Origin: Deltaproteobacteria bacterium
Lineage (GTDB): Bacteria; Myxococcota; UBA727; VGSZ01
NCBI GenBank assembly: GCA_016874845.1
Contig: VGSZ01000022.1
Span: 1 to 35,008, forward strand
DNA length: 35,008 bases
Direction of reading: 5' to 3'
Below, piece by piece: positions 1-7,710 of the stretch (positions are counted from its first letter, which is position 1; each line of letters begins with the position of its first letter). The notes beneath the pieces are model-generated. The model ran no database searches. It was not told the origin of the DNA and was given only the letters and a program-made list of their open reading frames with translations. The translations under genes were made by a program, and so were the position numbers.

Positions 1-816
1 ACGACCCGCGCCGAGTGGTACGTGTCGTTCGAGGCCGACCTCGCGCGCTTCGCCGTGCAGTCCGAGACGCTGCCCGAGCTGCCCGCAAGCGCCCTGCCGG
101 TGCGCGACGTCGTGGCCCACCCCGGCTTCGACATCGAGTCCCTCGGCCAGGGCGTGAGCGGCGTCGAAAGCGACATCGCGCTGGTCTTCCTGTCGGCGCC
201 GGTGACCGACGTGATCCCCGAGGTCGTGCTGGCGCCCGCCGAGGCCACGCAGCTCGCGGTGGACGCCGCGGTGCGCATCGCCGGGTGGGGCCAGCAGACG
301 GTGACGCAGGGCTTCTTCGACCCGCCGCCGGCGGGCTCGGTGGGCATCAAGGTGTGCGGCTCGTCGACGATCAACGAGCTCGGCGAGACGCTGCTGCAGG
401 TCGGCGGCGACGCCGCGACGACGCGCAAGTGCCACGGCGACTCGGGGGGCCCGACGTACTTCACGCTGTCGGGTGACCAGCCGATCGCCCGCCGCGTGAT
501 CGGCGTGACCAGCCGCGCCTACGACGAGCAAGACTGCAACAAGGGCGGCGTCGACACCCGCGTCGACGCCTTCATCGACTTCCTCGACGCAGAGATGCGC
601 GCGCGCTGCGACGACGGCGTCCGCGCGTGGTGCGACGTGCCCGGCGTGCTGTCGGCCGCCCAGGTCGACGCCATCGCCAACCCGGGCGGCGGCGACGACG
701 ACGAGAGCGGAGACGGGAACGAGGACGCCGCGCAGGGCTGCGCCGCGGCCACGGGGACGGATACGGTGGCGGCCGCGGGCCTGCTCGCGCTGCTGCGTCG
801 CCGACGCCGACGCTGA
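1..816 (+). CDS. Trypsin-like serine protease, 3' part, with MYXO-CTERM-like tag
   Basis: The reading frame is open from the first base, so the gene starts upstream of the window and its N-terminus (signal peptide and the catalytic His, normally in TAAHC) is not visible. What is seen is the second part of an S1-family domain: the catalytic Asp region ESDIALVFL, the IAGWG strand, the nucleophile motif CHGDSGGP, and the closing TRVDAFIDFL helix typical of trypsins. After the domain comes an acidic Gly/Asp linker, then a C-terminal Gly-Cys, a hydrophobic helix (VAAAGLLALL) and six Arg. This Gly-Cys/helix/Arg layout matches the MYXO-CTERM type of sorting signal, which suggests an exported, surface-anchored protease. 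The substrate is unknown. The first in-frame GTG at 22 is internal and is not a likely start. Confidence 0.9.
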   Translation, partial: TTRAEWYVSFEADLARFAVQSETLPELPASALPVRDVVAHPGFDIESLGQGVSGVESDIALVFLSAPVTDVIPEVVLAPAEATQLAVDAAVRIAGWGQQTVTQGFFDPPPAGSVGIKVCGSSTINELGETLLQVGGDAATTRKCHGDSGGPTYFTLSGDQPIARRVIGVTSRAYDEQDCNKGGVDTRVDAFIDFLDAEMRARCDDGVRAWCDVPGVLSAAQVDAIANPGGGDDDESGDGNEDAAQGCAAATGTDTVAAAGLLALLRRRRRR

Positions 817-844
817 ACCACTGGATGCAACGCCGCACCACGAA

Positions 845-874
845 GAAGCCCCTCGCGCGTCGAGGAGCTTTTTC
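845..874. terminator. Hairpin terminator between convergent genes
   Basis: An imperfect stem (AGCCCCTCG ... CGAGGAGCT, loop about CGCGT) is followed on the plus strand by five T. It lies 30 bases after the protease stop and before the end of the convergent DUF420 gene. It fits a rho-independent terminator for the plus-strand gene and could act weakly in the other direction. Confidence 0.65.
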
Positions 875-904
875 GTGCGGGCGACACCGGGACGCGGCCG
901 CCAG

Positions 905-1456
905 TCAGGCGGCAGCCTGACCGAAGGCCCGCAGCAGGAAAAAGATCACGACGCCAGTGACCGAGACGTACAGCCAGATGGGCAGCAGCACGCGGTTGAG
1001 CTTCTTGTGGGGCGCAAAGCGCTTCGTGCCGGCGAACCAGAACGAAAAGAGCGCGCCGGGGACAATGGGCACCGACAGCACGATGTGCGAGATCAAGATA
1101 AAGAAATAAATCCCGCGGATCGCGCCCGCACCCATGAACTTCGTATCGCCGTGGGTGTAGTGGTATATAATGTACGAGACGAGGAATACCGCCGACGACG
1201 CGAACGCTCCCACCATGCAGAACTGATGCTTTTGGATCTGCTTGTGGCGGACAAAGTAGTAGCCGACGGCCAACAGCAGGGCCGACGTCGCGTTCAGGCT
1301 GGCGTTGACGGCGGGCAGGAAGCGCAGGTCGGCGCCGCCGGGCGTGGCGGTGCGCCAGACCAGCAGCCAGAACAGGAACGACAGGGCGACGACGGAGACG
1401 ACGGCGACGAAGACGGCGAAGCCGCGGTCGCGGCGGTCGAGGGCGAGCGTGCTCAT
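905..1456 (-). CDS. DUF420 family membrane protein (CtaM/YozB-like)
   Basis: A 183-residue protein with about five hydrophobic segments. It carries the conserved His-containing stretches of the DUF420 family: a HKQIQKHQ loop, YHYTHG, a HIVLS helix and HKKLNR before the last helix. Relatives in Firmicutes (CtaM in Staphylococcus aureus, YozB in Bacillus) are needed for assembly or function of a heme-copper cytochrome oxidase. A similar role in the inner membrane here is inference, since no oxidase gene is in view. The ATG at 1456 was chosen because the protein begins MSTLALDRRDRG just before the first membrane helix; the long upstream extension of the open frame overlaps the thioesterase gene antisense to its codon pattern and looks non-coding. 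It ends convergently with the protease gene. Confidence 0.85.
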   Translation of the reverse strand: MSTLALDRRDRGFAVFVAVVSVVALSFLFWLLVWRTATPGGADLRFLPAVNASLNATSALLLAVGYYFVRHKQIQKHQFCMVGAFASSAVFLVSYIIYHYTHGDTKFMGAGAIRGIYFFILISHIVLSVPIVPGALFSFWFAGTKRFAPHKKLNRVLLPIWLYVSVTGVVIFFLLRAFGQAAA

Positions 1457-1557
1457 GGGGCTGGGATGCCGCGACGGGGCGACAGGGGCAAGGGCAGCCG
1501 CAGATCGCGCGCGGACGGACGCCCGGGCAGCCTCGCGGGTCGCCACGGCTCGCTCGC

Positions 1558-2400
1558 CTACCGGATGATCGCGAAGACCTGCTGGTTCTGGGCGACGAGC
1601 TGGCCCGACGGGGTCCACAGGGCGCGGTGCTCGGTGGCGTAGCCGCCCACGGCGACGTCGCTGCGGGCGTCGTGAAAGAGCGGCTCCTCGGGGTCGACGG
1701 CGACGTCGTACAGCTCGAGGGCGTAGGTGACCGTGGCCATCGGTCGCGGCTCGGCGAACGTCGCGAACGCCGCCGGCCAGTAGGCGTCGACGCAGGCGGC
1801 GACGACGGCGGCGTCGACGGGGCCGCGGACGTGGGGGCGCACGAAGCCCTGGGTCGTGGCCGCCGACGCGCCGCCGAACGGCATCGCGCCGGTGACACGG
1901 AACTCGAAGTGCTCGGTGAACACCGGCGCCAGCGGCGCCTGCAGCGGCACCACCGGCACCTGCCGCCAGTCGGGGATGGTCGGCGCCGGCAGGTGGTTCC
2001 ACGACGGCGTGCCCGGGCGGTCCTTCGCCAGCAGCACCACCGCCTGGCAGAGCTCTTCAGGGATGTGCGACGGGTGGTCGGCCTGCACCAGGCGCACGCG
2101 CACGCCGGTGACGCCCGAGCCGCGCCGCAGCGGCTCGACCACGAGCCTCGCCGGGGCCACGAGCACCGGCCCGAGCAGCTCGGCGGTCACCGAGCGGACG
2201 CGCCGGCCGTCGTCGCCGCAGGCCTTCACCGCCGCGCGCACCATCGCGCCGATGACGAGCCCGCCGTAGGCGCCGCGGCCCTGCTGCCAGCCGTCCTCGA
2301 CGAACCACAACGGTCCGGTCTGCGGGTCGTCCTGCGCGTCGAGGGCGTGGTGGAGGCTGCGCACGCCGTCGTCGGTACCCGCTGGCCCAGGCTTCGACAA
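1558..2400 (-). CDS. TesB-like acyl-CoA thioesterase (double hotdog)
   Basis: A 280-residue protein of the size and layout of the TesB/4HBT_3 thioesterases, which hydrolyse acyl-CoA to free acid and CoA in the cytoplasm. The N-terminal half has the [17 protein letters not shown] helix region that lines the hotdog fold, then [10 protein letters not shown]. The C-terminal half has the paired hotdog features [11 protein letters not shown] and the ending [21 protein letters not shown] with [10 protein letters not shown], characteristic of the second domain. The start is a TTG at 2400 preceded by a weak AGG; a GTG at 2364 would remove 12 poorly conserved residues and is an alternative. The gene is divergent from transaldolase across 148 bases and lies 101 bases upstream of the DUF420 gene. 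The acyl chain preference cannot be read from the sequence. Confidence 0.82.
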   Translation of the reverse strand: MSKPGPAGTDDGVRSLHHALDAQDDPQTGPLWFVEDGWQQGRGAYGGLVIGAMVRAAVKACGDDGRRVRSVTAELLGPVLVAPARLVVEPLRRGSGVTGVRVRLVQADHPSHIPEELCQAVVLLAKDRPGTPSWNHLPAPTIPDWRQVPVVPLQAPLAPVFTEHFEFRVTGAMPFGGASAATTQGFVRPHVRGPVDAAVVAACVDAYWPAAFATFAEPRPMATVTYALELYDVAVDPEEPLFHDARSDVAVGGYATEHRALWTPSGQLVAQNQQVFAIIR

Positions 2401-2548
2401 GGTCGCCTGCCGCGCCGTGCCGGCGCCCTGCCCCAGCGCCCCCCGCGGCGTCTCGCGCGGCGGCCCGGGACAGCACGAGCCGAGCGCGAGCGGCGCGCTC
2501 GATCCGCGCTACGGTCTCAGCCAGTCACGCAGACACCGAGGAGCCACG

Positions 2549-3517
2549 ATGCCCGCCACCACTCTCGAGCAGCTTAAGGGCCAGACCGTCGTCGTCGCCG
2601 ACACCGGCGACTTCCAGTCGATCCAGAAGTTCCGCCCGCGCGACGCGACGACGAACCCGAGCCTGATCGCCGCGGCGGCCAAGATGCCCGAGTACGCCGC
2701 CGTCGTCGACGAGGCGCTCAATTGGGCGAAGTCCGAGGCCGCGGGCAAAAGCGCCGACGAGCAGGTGAAGCTCGCCGTCGACCGCCTCGCCGTCGAATTC
2801 GGCATGCGCATCCTGCAGGTCGTGCCCGGCCGCGTGTCCACCGAGGTAGACGCGCGCCTGAGCTACGACCAGCAGGCCAGCGAGGCCAAGGCGCGCCAGC
2901 TGATCGCGATGTACGAAAAAGCCGGCATCAAGCGCGAGCGCATCTTGATCAAGCTCGCCGCCACCTGGGAAGGCATCAAGGCCGCTGAAAACCTCGAAAA
3001 GGACGGCATCCACTGCAACCTGACGCTGCTGTTCGGGTTCCACCAGGCCGTCGCCTGCGCCGAGGCGGGCGTGCGGCTCATCTCGCCCTTCGTCGGGCGC
3101 ATCCTCGACTGGTACCTGAAGTCCACCGGCAAGGCGTCGTACCCGGCGGCCGAGGATCCGGGCGTGCTGTCGGTGACCCGCATCTACGACTACTACAAGA
3201 AACACGGCTACAAGACCGAGGTCATGGGTGCGTCTTTCCGCAATGTCGGCGAGATCACCGAGCTCGCGGGATGCGATCTTCTGACCATCGCGCCCAAGCT
3301 GCTGGCCGAGCTCGACGGCATGACAGCCGAGCTGCCGCGCAAGCTCGATCCCGCGCAGGCCGCCGCCCGCGGCGGCGACAAGATCCACATCGACCGCGCG
3401 CTGTTCGACAAGATGCACGGCGAGGACCGGATGGCGTTCGAGAAGCTCAAGGAGGGCATCGACGGCTTCGCCAAGGCCATCACCGAACTCGAGAACGAGC
3501 TGAAGCCGCGGCTCTGA
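2549..3517 (+). CDS. tal: Transaldolase
   Basis: A 322-residue class I transaldolase of the TalB size class. It moves a dihydroxyacetone unit between sugar phosphates in the non-oxidative pentose phosphate pathway (sedoheptulose 7-phosphate plus glyceraldehyde 3-phosphate to erythrose 4-phosphate plus fructose 6-phosphate). The Schiff-base lysine is K135 in [12 protein letters not shown], corresponding to K132 of the E. coli enzyme; D18 in ADTGDF is the conserved acid. DATTNPSLI, the [11 protein letters not shown] strand and the MGASFRN segment are family signatures. The ATG at 2549 has a GAGGAG ribosome site 6 to 7 bases upstream. The gene stands alone, divergent from the thioesterase and followed by a repeat-rich non-coding stretch. 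Codon use matches its neighbours. Confidence 0.96.
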   Translation: MPATTLEQLKGQTVVVADTGDFQSIQKFRPRDATTNPSLIAAAAKMPEYAAVVDEALNWAKSEAAGKSADEQVKLAVDRLAVEFGMRILQVVPGRVSTEVDARLSYDQQASEAKARQLIAMYEKAGIKRERILIKLAATWEGIKAAENLEKDGIHCNLTLLFGFHQAVACAEAGVRLISPFVGRILDWYLKSTGKASYPAAEDPGVLSVTRIYDYYKKHGYKTEVMGASFRNVGEITELAGCDLLTIAPKLLAELDGMTAELPRKLDPAQAAARGGDKIHIDRALFDKMHGEDRMAFEKLKEGIDGFAKAITELENELKPRL

Positions 3518-3555
3518 CTCCTTCCTTCCCGCATCGGTGCCGGCGTCGTCGTCTT

Positions 3556-3667
3556 TCGCTGCTTCGGCTCCTTGCGGATCGATCCTGGCCCCGCTGTCGG
3601 CGTCGTCGCTCGTCGCTGCTTCGGCTCCTTGCGGATCGATCCTGGCCCCGCTGCCGGCGTCGTCGCT
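3556..3667. repeat. 57-bp tandem direct repeat with internal palindrome
   Basis: Two nearly identical 55-base copies (3556-3610 and 3613-3667, period 57) differ at one clear position, C for T. Part of the unit also precedes the first copy from about 3540. Each copy contains the perfect 10-base palindrome GGATCGATCC (3576-3585 and 3633-3642). It lies just after the transaldolase stop, in a stretch (3518-4010) where I see no convincing gene on either strand. Confidence 0.85.
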
Positions 3668-3723
3668 CTTCGCGTTCCTGGGTTGCTGACGACGTCGAAT
3701 GGCTGTCTTCGCCTTGGGCGGGA

Positions 3724-3755
3724 CTCAGGGGATGCGTTGCGCCGCACCCCCTGAG
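3724..3755. terminator. Strong hairpin between convergent genes
   Basis: CTCAGGGG (3724-3731) pairs with CCCCTGAG (3748-3755), and TGCG with CGCA inside, giving a 12-pair stem with one A/C mismatch and loop TTGCGC. It sits between convergent transaldolase and the lipoprotein gene ending at 4011. There is no T run on either side, so a role in termination is an inference from position and stability. Confidence 0.45.
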
Positions 3756-3826
3756 ACCCCCCGGCGCCTGGGCGCACTGCGCACAGCGGTCGACGGCCCA
3801 AGCGCCGGGCGCAGAGCACCGCCGAC

Positions 3827-3985
3827 GTCGTCAGCCGGGCCGGCGACAGCGGGCCGTCGACCTTCGGGCTTTGACCCGTCGCTCGCCACATCGCTGCTGG
3901 CGGTGAGGCCGTCGTCGTCAGCCGGGCCGTCGACCTTCGGGCTTCGACCCGTGGCTCGTCAGAGCGCTGGTGGCCGTGAGGCCGT
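3827..3985. repeat. Imperfect direct repeat, about 73 to 87 bp
   Basis: The segment GGGCCGTCGACCTTCGGGCT at 3851 returns at 3924, followed in both copies by a similar run ending in GTGAGGCCGTCG. The block GTCGTCAGCCGGGC precedes both (3827 and 3914), with 13 to 14 extra bases in the first copy. The rest of 3518-4010 shows only GTCGTC-type low-complexity sequence and no gene that I can support. Confidence 0.75.
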
Positions 3986-4010
3986 CGGCGGACGCGCGCC
4001 GTCGAGCGGC

Positions 4011-5489
4011 TCAGGGCACCACGCAGAGCTGCGGCTGGCAGACACCGCCGACGCCCGTGCACACGGCGTCGCCGGTGCACTCAAAGACGCAGGCGTCGCC
4101 CAGGGCGGGCGGCGGACGGCACGCCACGCCGCCGGGGCCCGGCTCGCAGAGCAGGCCGACAGCGCACTCGTTGCCCGCCGAGCAGGCGGCGTCTTCGGCG
4201 CGGCGCGCGGTGCAGCGCAGGGTGCCGAAGTCGCAGTAGTCGGCGGCGGCGCAGTTCGCGTCGTTGGTGCAGGGCCCGTCGGTGGCGCTCTGCGGGCGGC
4301 AGAAGCTGCCGTCGGCCTCGAAGTTGCAGCCAAGGCCGAGCTGGCAGAGGTCGCCGTTGCCGGTGACGTGACACGGCTCGCCGTCGGCGCCGCCGGTGTC
4401 GCAGCGGCTCGTCGTCGGGTTGCAGCCGAAGCCCGCGGCGCACCGCGGGAAGTTCTCGAGGCAGGCCTCGCCGAGCCCCGGTTGGCGGACGCAGACGGCG
4501 CCGTCGCAGGTGGTGCCCTCGGCGCACTCGAAGGTCGCGGCGCAGTCCGCGCCCTCGGCGGGCGGCGGCTGGCACGTGCCCGTCGCGCAGCTGAGGCCCG
4601 GCGCGCAGGGCTGCTCGGACGAGCACGGGTCGTCGACGTCGCCGCCGGCGCCACACACGCGCGCGTCGAGGTCGCGCACGCAGGCGTCCAGCGAGCCGCA
4701 GGCCGCCTCGCTGCTGCACGCCTCGGTGCGCGACTGCAGCGCCGCGCACGTCCCGTCGTCGCAGCGCAGGCCGGCGGCGCACTCTTCGGTGGCGGCGCAC
4801 GCCGCGCCGGCATTGGCGCGCGGGGCGCAGGCGCCGTCGCGGCAGGCGAGGGTCGGGATGCACGCGCTGCTCGCCGTGCACGGCGCGCCCGCCTCGCCCG
4901 GCGCGGCGCAGAGGCCATCGACGCACAGCAGGCCGGCGCGGCAGCTGCCCTGGCACCTCTCGCCGACGTCGGGCAGCGCTCCGCAGACCAGGTCGGGCCC
5001 GCACACGCCGGTCACCGCGGCGCAGGGGCCGCCCTCGTTGCCCGTCGCGCACTGGCTCCCGAGCGGCGCGGGGTCGGCGAACAGCGTGCCGCAGCCGGCG
5101 GTGGGCACCAGCCGGCAGCTCGCCGCCAACGACGACAGCTCGTCGGCGCAGGCGTCGACGAGCGCGGGCACCCAGCGCACCGTGCCAGCGTCGATCCGCG
5201 AGACGAGCTCGGGCGACAGCCCCGCGGCGCAGGCGGCGCTGCGCTGGGCCACGCAGTCGTCGCGATCGGCGTAGCCGCGCAGCGCCGGGTCGCAGCCGCA
5301 GTCGTCGAGGGCGGCGCAGACGATGCGCGCGACGCCGCCGCAGACGTCCTCGGTGACGAGCGGCTCGCCTTCGCCTTCACCCTCGCCCTCGCCCTCGCCG
5401 GCGCCGCCGTCGACGGGCGGCGAGCACGCGGCCGACGCCAGCAGCCACAGGGCGAAGACAGCGAAGGAGGCGCGGCGCGAGGTTGTCAC
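4011..5489 (-). CDS. Cys-rich lipoprotein with Gly-Glu linker
   Basis: A 492-residue secreted protein. The N-terminus is a signal peptide ending LLASAAC, a relaxed lipobox, so lipid anchoring is likely. The mature protein begins with a short acidic linker of seven Gly-Glu pairs, as if to hold the rest away from the membrane. Residues of roughly 45-150 form a region with a few Cys. The remainder is a chain of about ten short Cys modules of the type G-x-x-C-x(5)-C-x-x-G-L-x-C-x(3-5)-C, resembling the Cys-rich modules of many myxobacterial surface proteins (similar to Dickkopf-N/EB-type folds). They would form disulfides outside the cytoplasm. Ligand and function are unknown. The GTG start at 5489 has GGAG six bases upstream; the frame is open further upstream but overlaps non-coding sequence. 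It is a paralog of the next gene upstream (5732-7540). There is no C-terminal sorting tag. Confidence 0.85.
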   Translation of the reverse strand: MTTSRRASFAVFALWLLASAACSPPVDGGAGEGEGEGEGEGEPLVTEDVCGGVARIVCAALDDCGCDPALRGYADRDDCVAQRSAACAAGLSPELVSRIDAGTVRWVPALVDACADELSSLAASCRLVPTAGCGTLFADPAPLGSQCATGNEGGPCAAVTGVCGPDLVCGALPDVGERCQGSCRAGLLCVDGLCAAPGEAGAPCTASSACIPTLACRDGACAPRANAGAACAATEECAAGLRCDDGTCAALQSRTEACSSEAACGSLDACVRDLDARVCGAGGDVDDPCSSEQPCAPGLSCATGTCQPPPAEGADCAATFECAEGTTCDGAVCVRQPGLGEACLENFPRCAAGFGCNPTTSRCDTGGADGEPCHVTGNGDLCQLGLGCNFEADGSFCRPQSATDGPCTNDANCAAADYCDFGTLRCTARRAEDAACSAGNECAVGLLCEPGPGGVACRPPPALGDACVFECTGDAVCTGVGGVCQPQLCVVP

Positions 5490-5579
5490 GAGGAGCTCCG
5501 AGGTGAGGGCCGGTGCGTCGCTCGCCGTCGGCGCAGCGACCAGGGGATCGACGTTGACCGCGAATCCGCGGCCATACAA

Positions 5580-5611
5580 CGACGGGCGCCCCCTTACGGG
5601 GGCGCCCGTCG
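5580..5611. terminator. 14-bp perfect hairpin between lipoprotein genes
   Basis: CGACGGGCGCCCCC (5580-5593) and its exact complement (5598-5611) enclose loop TTAC. The hairpin is followed on the plus strand by two further CGCGCCCGT copies. It is about 120 bases past the stop of the minus-strand gene at 5732 and about 90 bases before the start of the next minus-strand gene at 5489, so it could terminate the first or lie in the leader of the second. On the minus strand the right arm is followed by TTGTATGG, not a clean T run. Confidence 0.5.
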
Positions 5612-5651
5612 CGCCCGTCGCGCCCGTCCACGGGCCACGACGCTCAAGGGC

Positions 5652-5719
5652 CAGCGACGACGTCGCCGCCGTCGACGGGATGCGACGAGCAGGGTCAGCG
5701 ACGGCGTCGCCGCCGTCGA
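5652..5719. repeat. 24-bp direct repeat
   Basis: CAGCGACGACGTCGCCGCCG at 5652-5675 (24 bases in all) returns at 5696-5719 with one change (A to G). The period is 44 bases. It is located immediately downstream of the minus-strand gene that ends at 5732, in non-coding sequence. Confidence 0.7.
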
Positions 5720-5731
5720 ACCATCCGACGC

Positions 5732-7540
5732 TCAGCGACAACGGCGCAGGCCGCGGCCGAAGGTCGGCACGATCACCGACAGCAGCACGAACAGCGGGAA
5801 GTAGCCCTTCTGCGTCGTGCAGCCGACGGCCACGGCGCCGCACTGGTTGTTCATGCAGGTGAACGACGCGCACTCTTCGTCGAAGTCGCAGATCGTGCCG
5901 GCCTCCTTCACGGGCTCGCAGACGGCGCCGTTGCAGAAGAGCCCGCCGTCGCACGGGTTGGCGACGCACGGCTCGCCGCGGCCGGCGATGGCCACGCACA
6001 GGTTGTCGTCGCTGCATGCGAAGCCGGGGCCACAGGTGCCCTCGGGCGAGCACGCGCCGCTCGTCGGCGCCGGCGCGCACACCGGCGCGCCGCTGCCGAG
6101 GCAGGCGAGGCCGTCGCCGCAGTCGCTGTCGCCCTCGCAGGGCTCGCCCTCGGCGCCGGTCACGCACAGGCCGCGCAGGCAGAAGGCGCCACCGCTGCAC
6201 TCGGTCGTCGTCGTCTCGCCGCACTCGCCGCCCGGCCCCGGGCGGACGAGGCAGCGGCCGTCGGCGCCACAGGCCAGCGTGTCGTCGACGCAGTCCTCCG
6301 ACGCCGTGCACGCGCCGCCGGCCGCCGCGCCGGAGACGCACTGGCCGCCGGTGCACACGAGGTTGTGGAGGCAGTGCTCGGTGGTCCTGCAGGCGTCGCC
6401 GGCGGCGCCGCGGTCCTGGCAAGTCGTGTTGGCCGTGCCCGTCGACGGACGGCACACCGAGCAGAACGCGGCGCACACGTCGGCGGCGGGGTCGCACGCC
6501 TGGCCGTCGGTCACGAGCGCGATGCAGGTGCCCGCCGGGCCGCACGTCGTCGTGCGGTTGTCGTCGGCGCCGGGCAGCGGATCGCACTCGGTCTCGTCTT
6601 CGCAGCGAACACCGAGGCCGGCCAGCGGCGCGCAGCGACCGCCGGTCTCTCCTTCGCCTTCACCTTCACCTTCACCTTCACCTTCACCTTCACCTTCACC
6701 TTCACCTTCACCTTCACCTTCACCTTCACCTTCGCCCTCGCCTTCGCCCTCGCCTTCGCCCTCGCCTTCGCCCTCGCCTTCGCCTTCGCCTTCGCCGGTG
6801 ACGCAGCGCAGGTCCTCGCCGCAGTCCAACGACGACTCGCAGGGGTCGCCGATCGCGGGCTCGGGCGCGACCTCGGCGGGGACGCAGGCGAAGTCGACGC
6901 AGTCGAGGCCCTCGGCGCAGCTGCGGGCCGACGGGTTGATGAAGTCGACCTGGGGCAGGCAGGCCTCGCCCTCGGCGGCGAGCGACGCGCACGTCAGCCT
7001 CTGGGCGGTGATGTCGACGGCCTGGCAGAAGAGGTCGCCTTCGCAGTCCCACTCCTGCTCGCAGTCGTCGCCCGCGGACTGCAGCGGGGTGAACAGGTCC
7101 TCGCAGGCGGCCGGGACCTCGGCCTGCCCCTCGAATTCGAAGGCCGCGCAGGCGCGGATGTTGTCGACGTTCATCGCCACCCGGCCGCTGGTGAGCGCGA
7201 GCTCGAACTCGACGGCGGTAGGGTTCGCGGTGGTGCGGCACCCTTCGGCGATGGCAGCGGCCTCGTCGTCGGTCAGCGACGAGGGCCGATCGGTGGCGCT
7301 GCAGCGCGCGAAGGAGCCGCCGCCACCGAGCTGCAGCGTGAGATAGAGCGACTGGCCGCGCGTGTAGATCGCACAGAGGTCGGCGGCCTCGGCGCTGACG
7401 GGCACGGGCTCATCCCCGCCGTCGTCCTCGCCTTCGCCTTCGCCCTCACCGCCGCCGTCGATGGGAGGCGGCGTGAACGGACACGCGGTGGACAGCACGA
7501 CGAGAGCGGCGAGCAGCAGGGCCGCGAGCAGACGCAACAT
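5732..7540 (-). CDS. Cys-rich lipoprotein with long Gly-Glu spacer and C-terminal tag
   Basis: A 602-residue paralog of the 4011-5489 protein. The N-terminal signal peptide ends LVVLSTAC (relaxed lipobox), followed by a short Gly-Glu stretch. About 230 residues with scattered Cys come next, then an uninterrupted spacer of about 25 Gly-Glu pairs encoded by the hexanucleotide tract at 6651-6794. After the spacer there are about ten Cys modules (for example GLACLGSGAPVC, GGLFCNGAVC). Unlike its paralog, it ends in Gly-Cys, a hydrophobic helix (PLFVLLSVIVP) and Arg-rich residues, a layout resembling MYXO-CTERM/GlyGly-CTERM sorting tags. Carrying both a lipobox and such a tail is unusual. The ATG at 7540 has GGAG six bases upstream. 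A surface role (adhesion or binding) is inference. Confidence 0.87.
   Translation of the reverse strand: MLRLLAALLLAALVVLSTACPFTPPPIDGGGEGEGEGEDDGGDEPVPVSAEAADLCAIYTRGQSLYLTLQLGGGGSFARCSATDRPSSLTDDEAAAIAEGCRTTANPTAVEFELALTSGRVAMNVDNIRACAAFEFEGQAEVPAACEDLFTPLQSAGDDCEQEWDCEGDLFCQAVDITAQRLTCASLAAEGEACLPQVDFINPSARSCAEGLDCVDFACVPAEVAPEPAIGDPCESSLDCGEDLRCVTGEGEGEGEGEGEGEGEGEGEGEGEGEGEGEGEGEGEGEGEGEGEGEGEGETGGRCAPLAGLGVRCEDETECDPLPGADDNRTTTCGPAGTCIALVTDGQACDPAADVCAAFCSVCRPSTGTANTTCQDRGAAGDACRTTEHCLHNLVCTGGQCVSGAAAGGACTASEDCVDDTLACGADGRCLVRPGPGGECGETTTTECSGGAFCLRGLCVTGAEGEPCEGDSDCGDGLACLGSGAPVCAPAPTSGACSPEGTCGPGFACSDDNLCVAIAGRGEPCVANPCDGGLFCNGAVCEPVKEAGTICDFDEECASFTCMNNQCGAVAVGCTTQKGYFPLFVLLSVIVPTFGRGLRRCR
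6651..6794. repeat. Hexanucleotide microsatellite coding Gly-Glu
   Basis: Twenty-four consecutive 6-base units, read on the plus strand as CCTTCR or CCCTCG. Units 2 to 13 (6657-6728) are twelve identical CCTTCA copies. They are followed by four copies of a 12-base super-unit CCTTCGCCCTCG (6729-6776) and three CCTTCG units. On the minus strand all units encode Gly-Glu in the lipoprotein gene. Because units are six bases, gain or loss keeps the frame and changes only spacer length. Confidence 0.95.
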
Positions 7541-7683
7541 GACGAACTCCGGGCACAAGGCCGGCAGGGGGCTAGCATGCTCGCCGGCCGCGTGCGCCCC
7601 CCGAAGGCTCCCCGGCGGTCTCCCCGGAACGCCCTGAACGCTCCCCGGCGCTGCCCCTGCGCTGCCCCGGAACTCCCCGCGCT

Positions 7684-7703
7684 CCCCGCGTCGGGCCGCG
7701 GGG
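7684..7703 (-). terminator. Hairpin after kinase gene
   Basis: CCCCGCG (7684-7690) and CGCGGGG (7697-7703) enclose loop TCGGGC. It starts 7 bases past the stop of the minus-strand kinase gene. No T run follows, so termination is inferred from its position. The remaining intergenic sequence up to 7540 is C-rich and holds nothing else that I recognise. Confidence 0.4.
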
Positions 7704-7710
7704 CGTTGCG

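Noticed and set aside
1155-1175. TATAAT-like -10 box in an AT-richer stretch
   Set aside because: It lies inside the DUF420 coding sequence and encodes its conserved YIIYHYTHG segment, so the low GC comes from Tyr and Ile codons.
3208-4080. 290-codon minus-strand open frame covering the gap after transaldolase
   Set aside because: It runs antisense through conserved transaldolase codons and is Arg-rich and repeat-derived, without a domain.
6651-6794. Possible CRISPR array
   Set aside because: Units of 6 bases without spacers; coding in frame for Gly-Glu.
5817-7346. Plus-strand open frame with long Ser-Pro repeats
   Set aside because: It is the antisense reading of the Gly-Glu tract in the lipoprotein gene, which has a signal peptide and ordered Cys modules on the minus strand.
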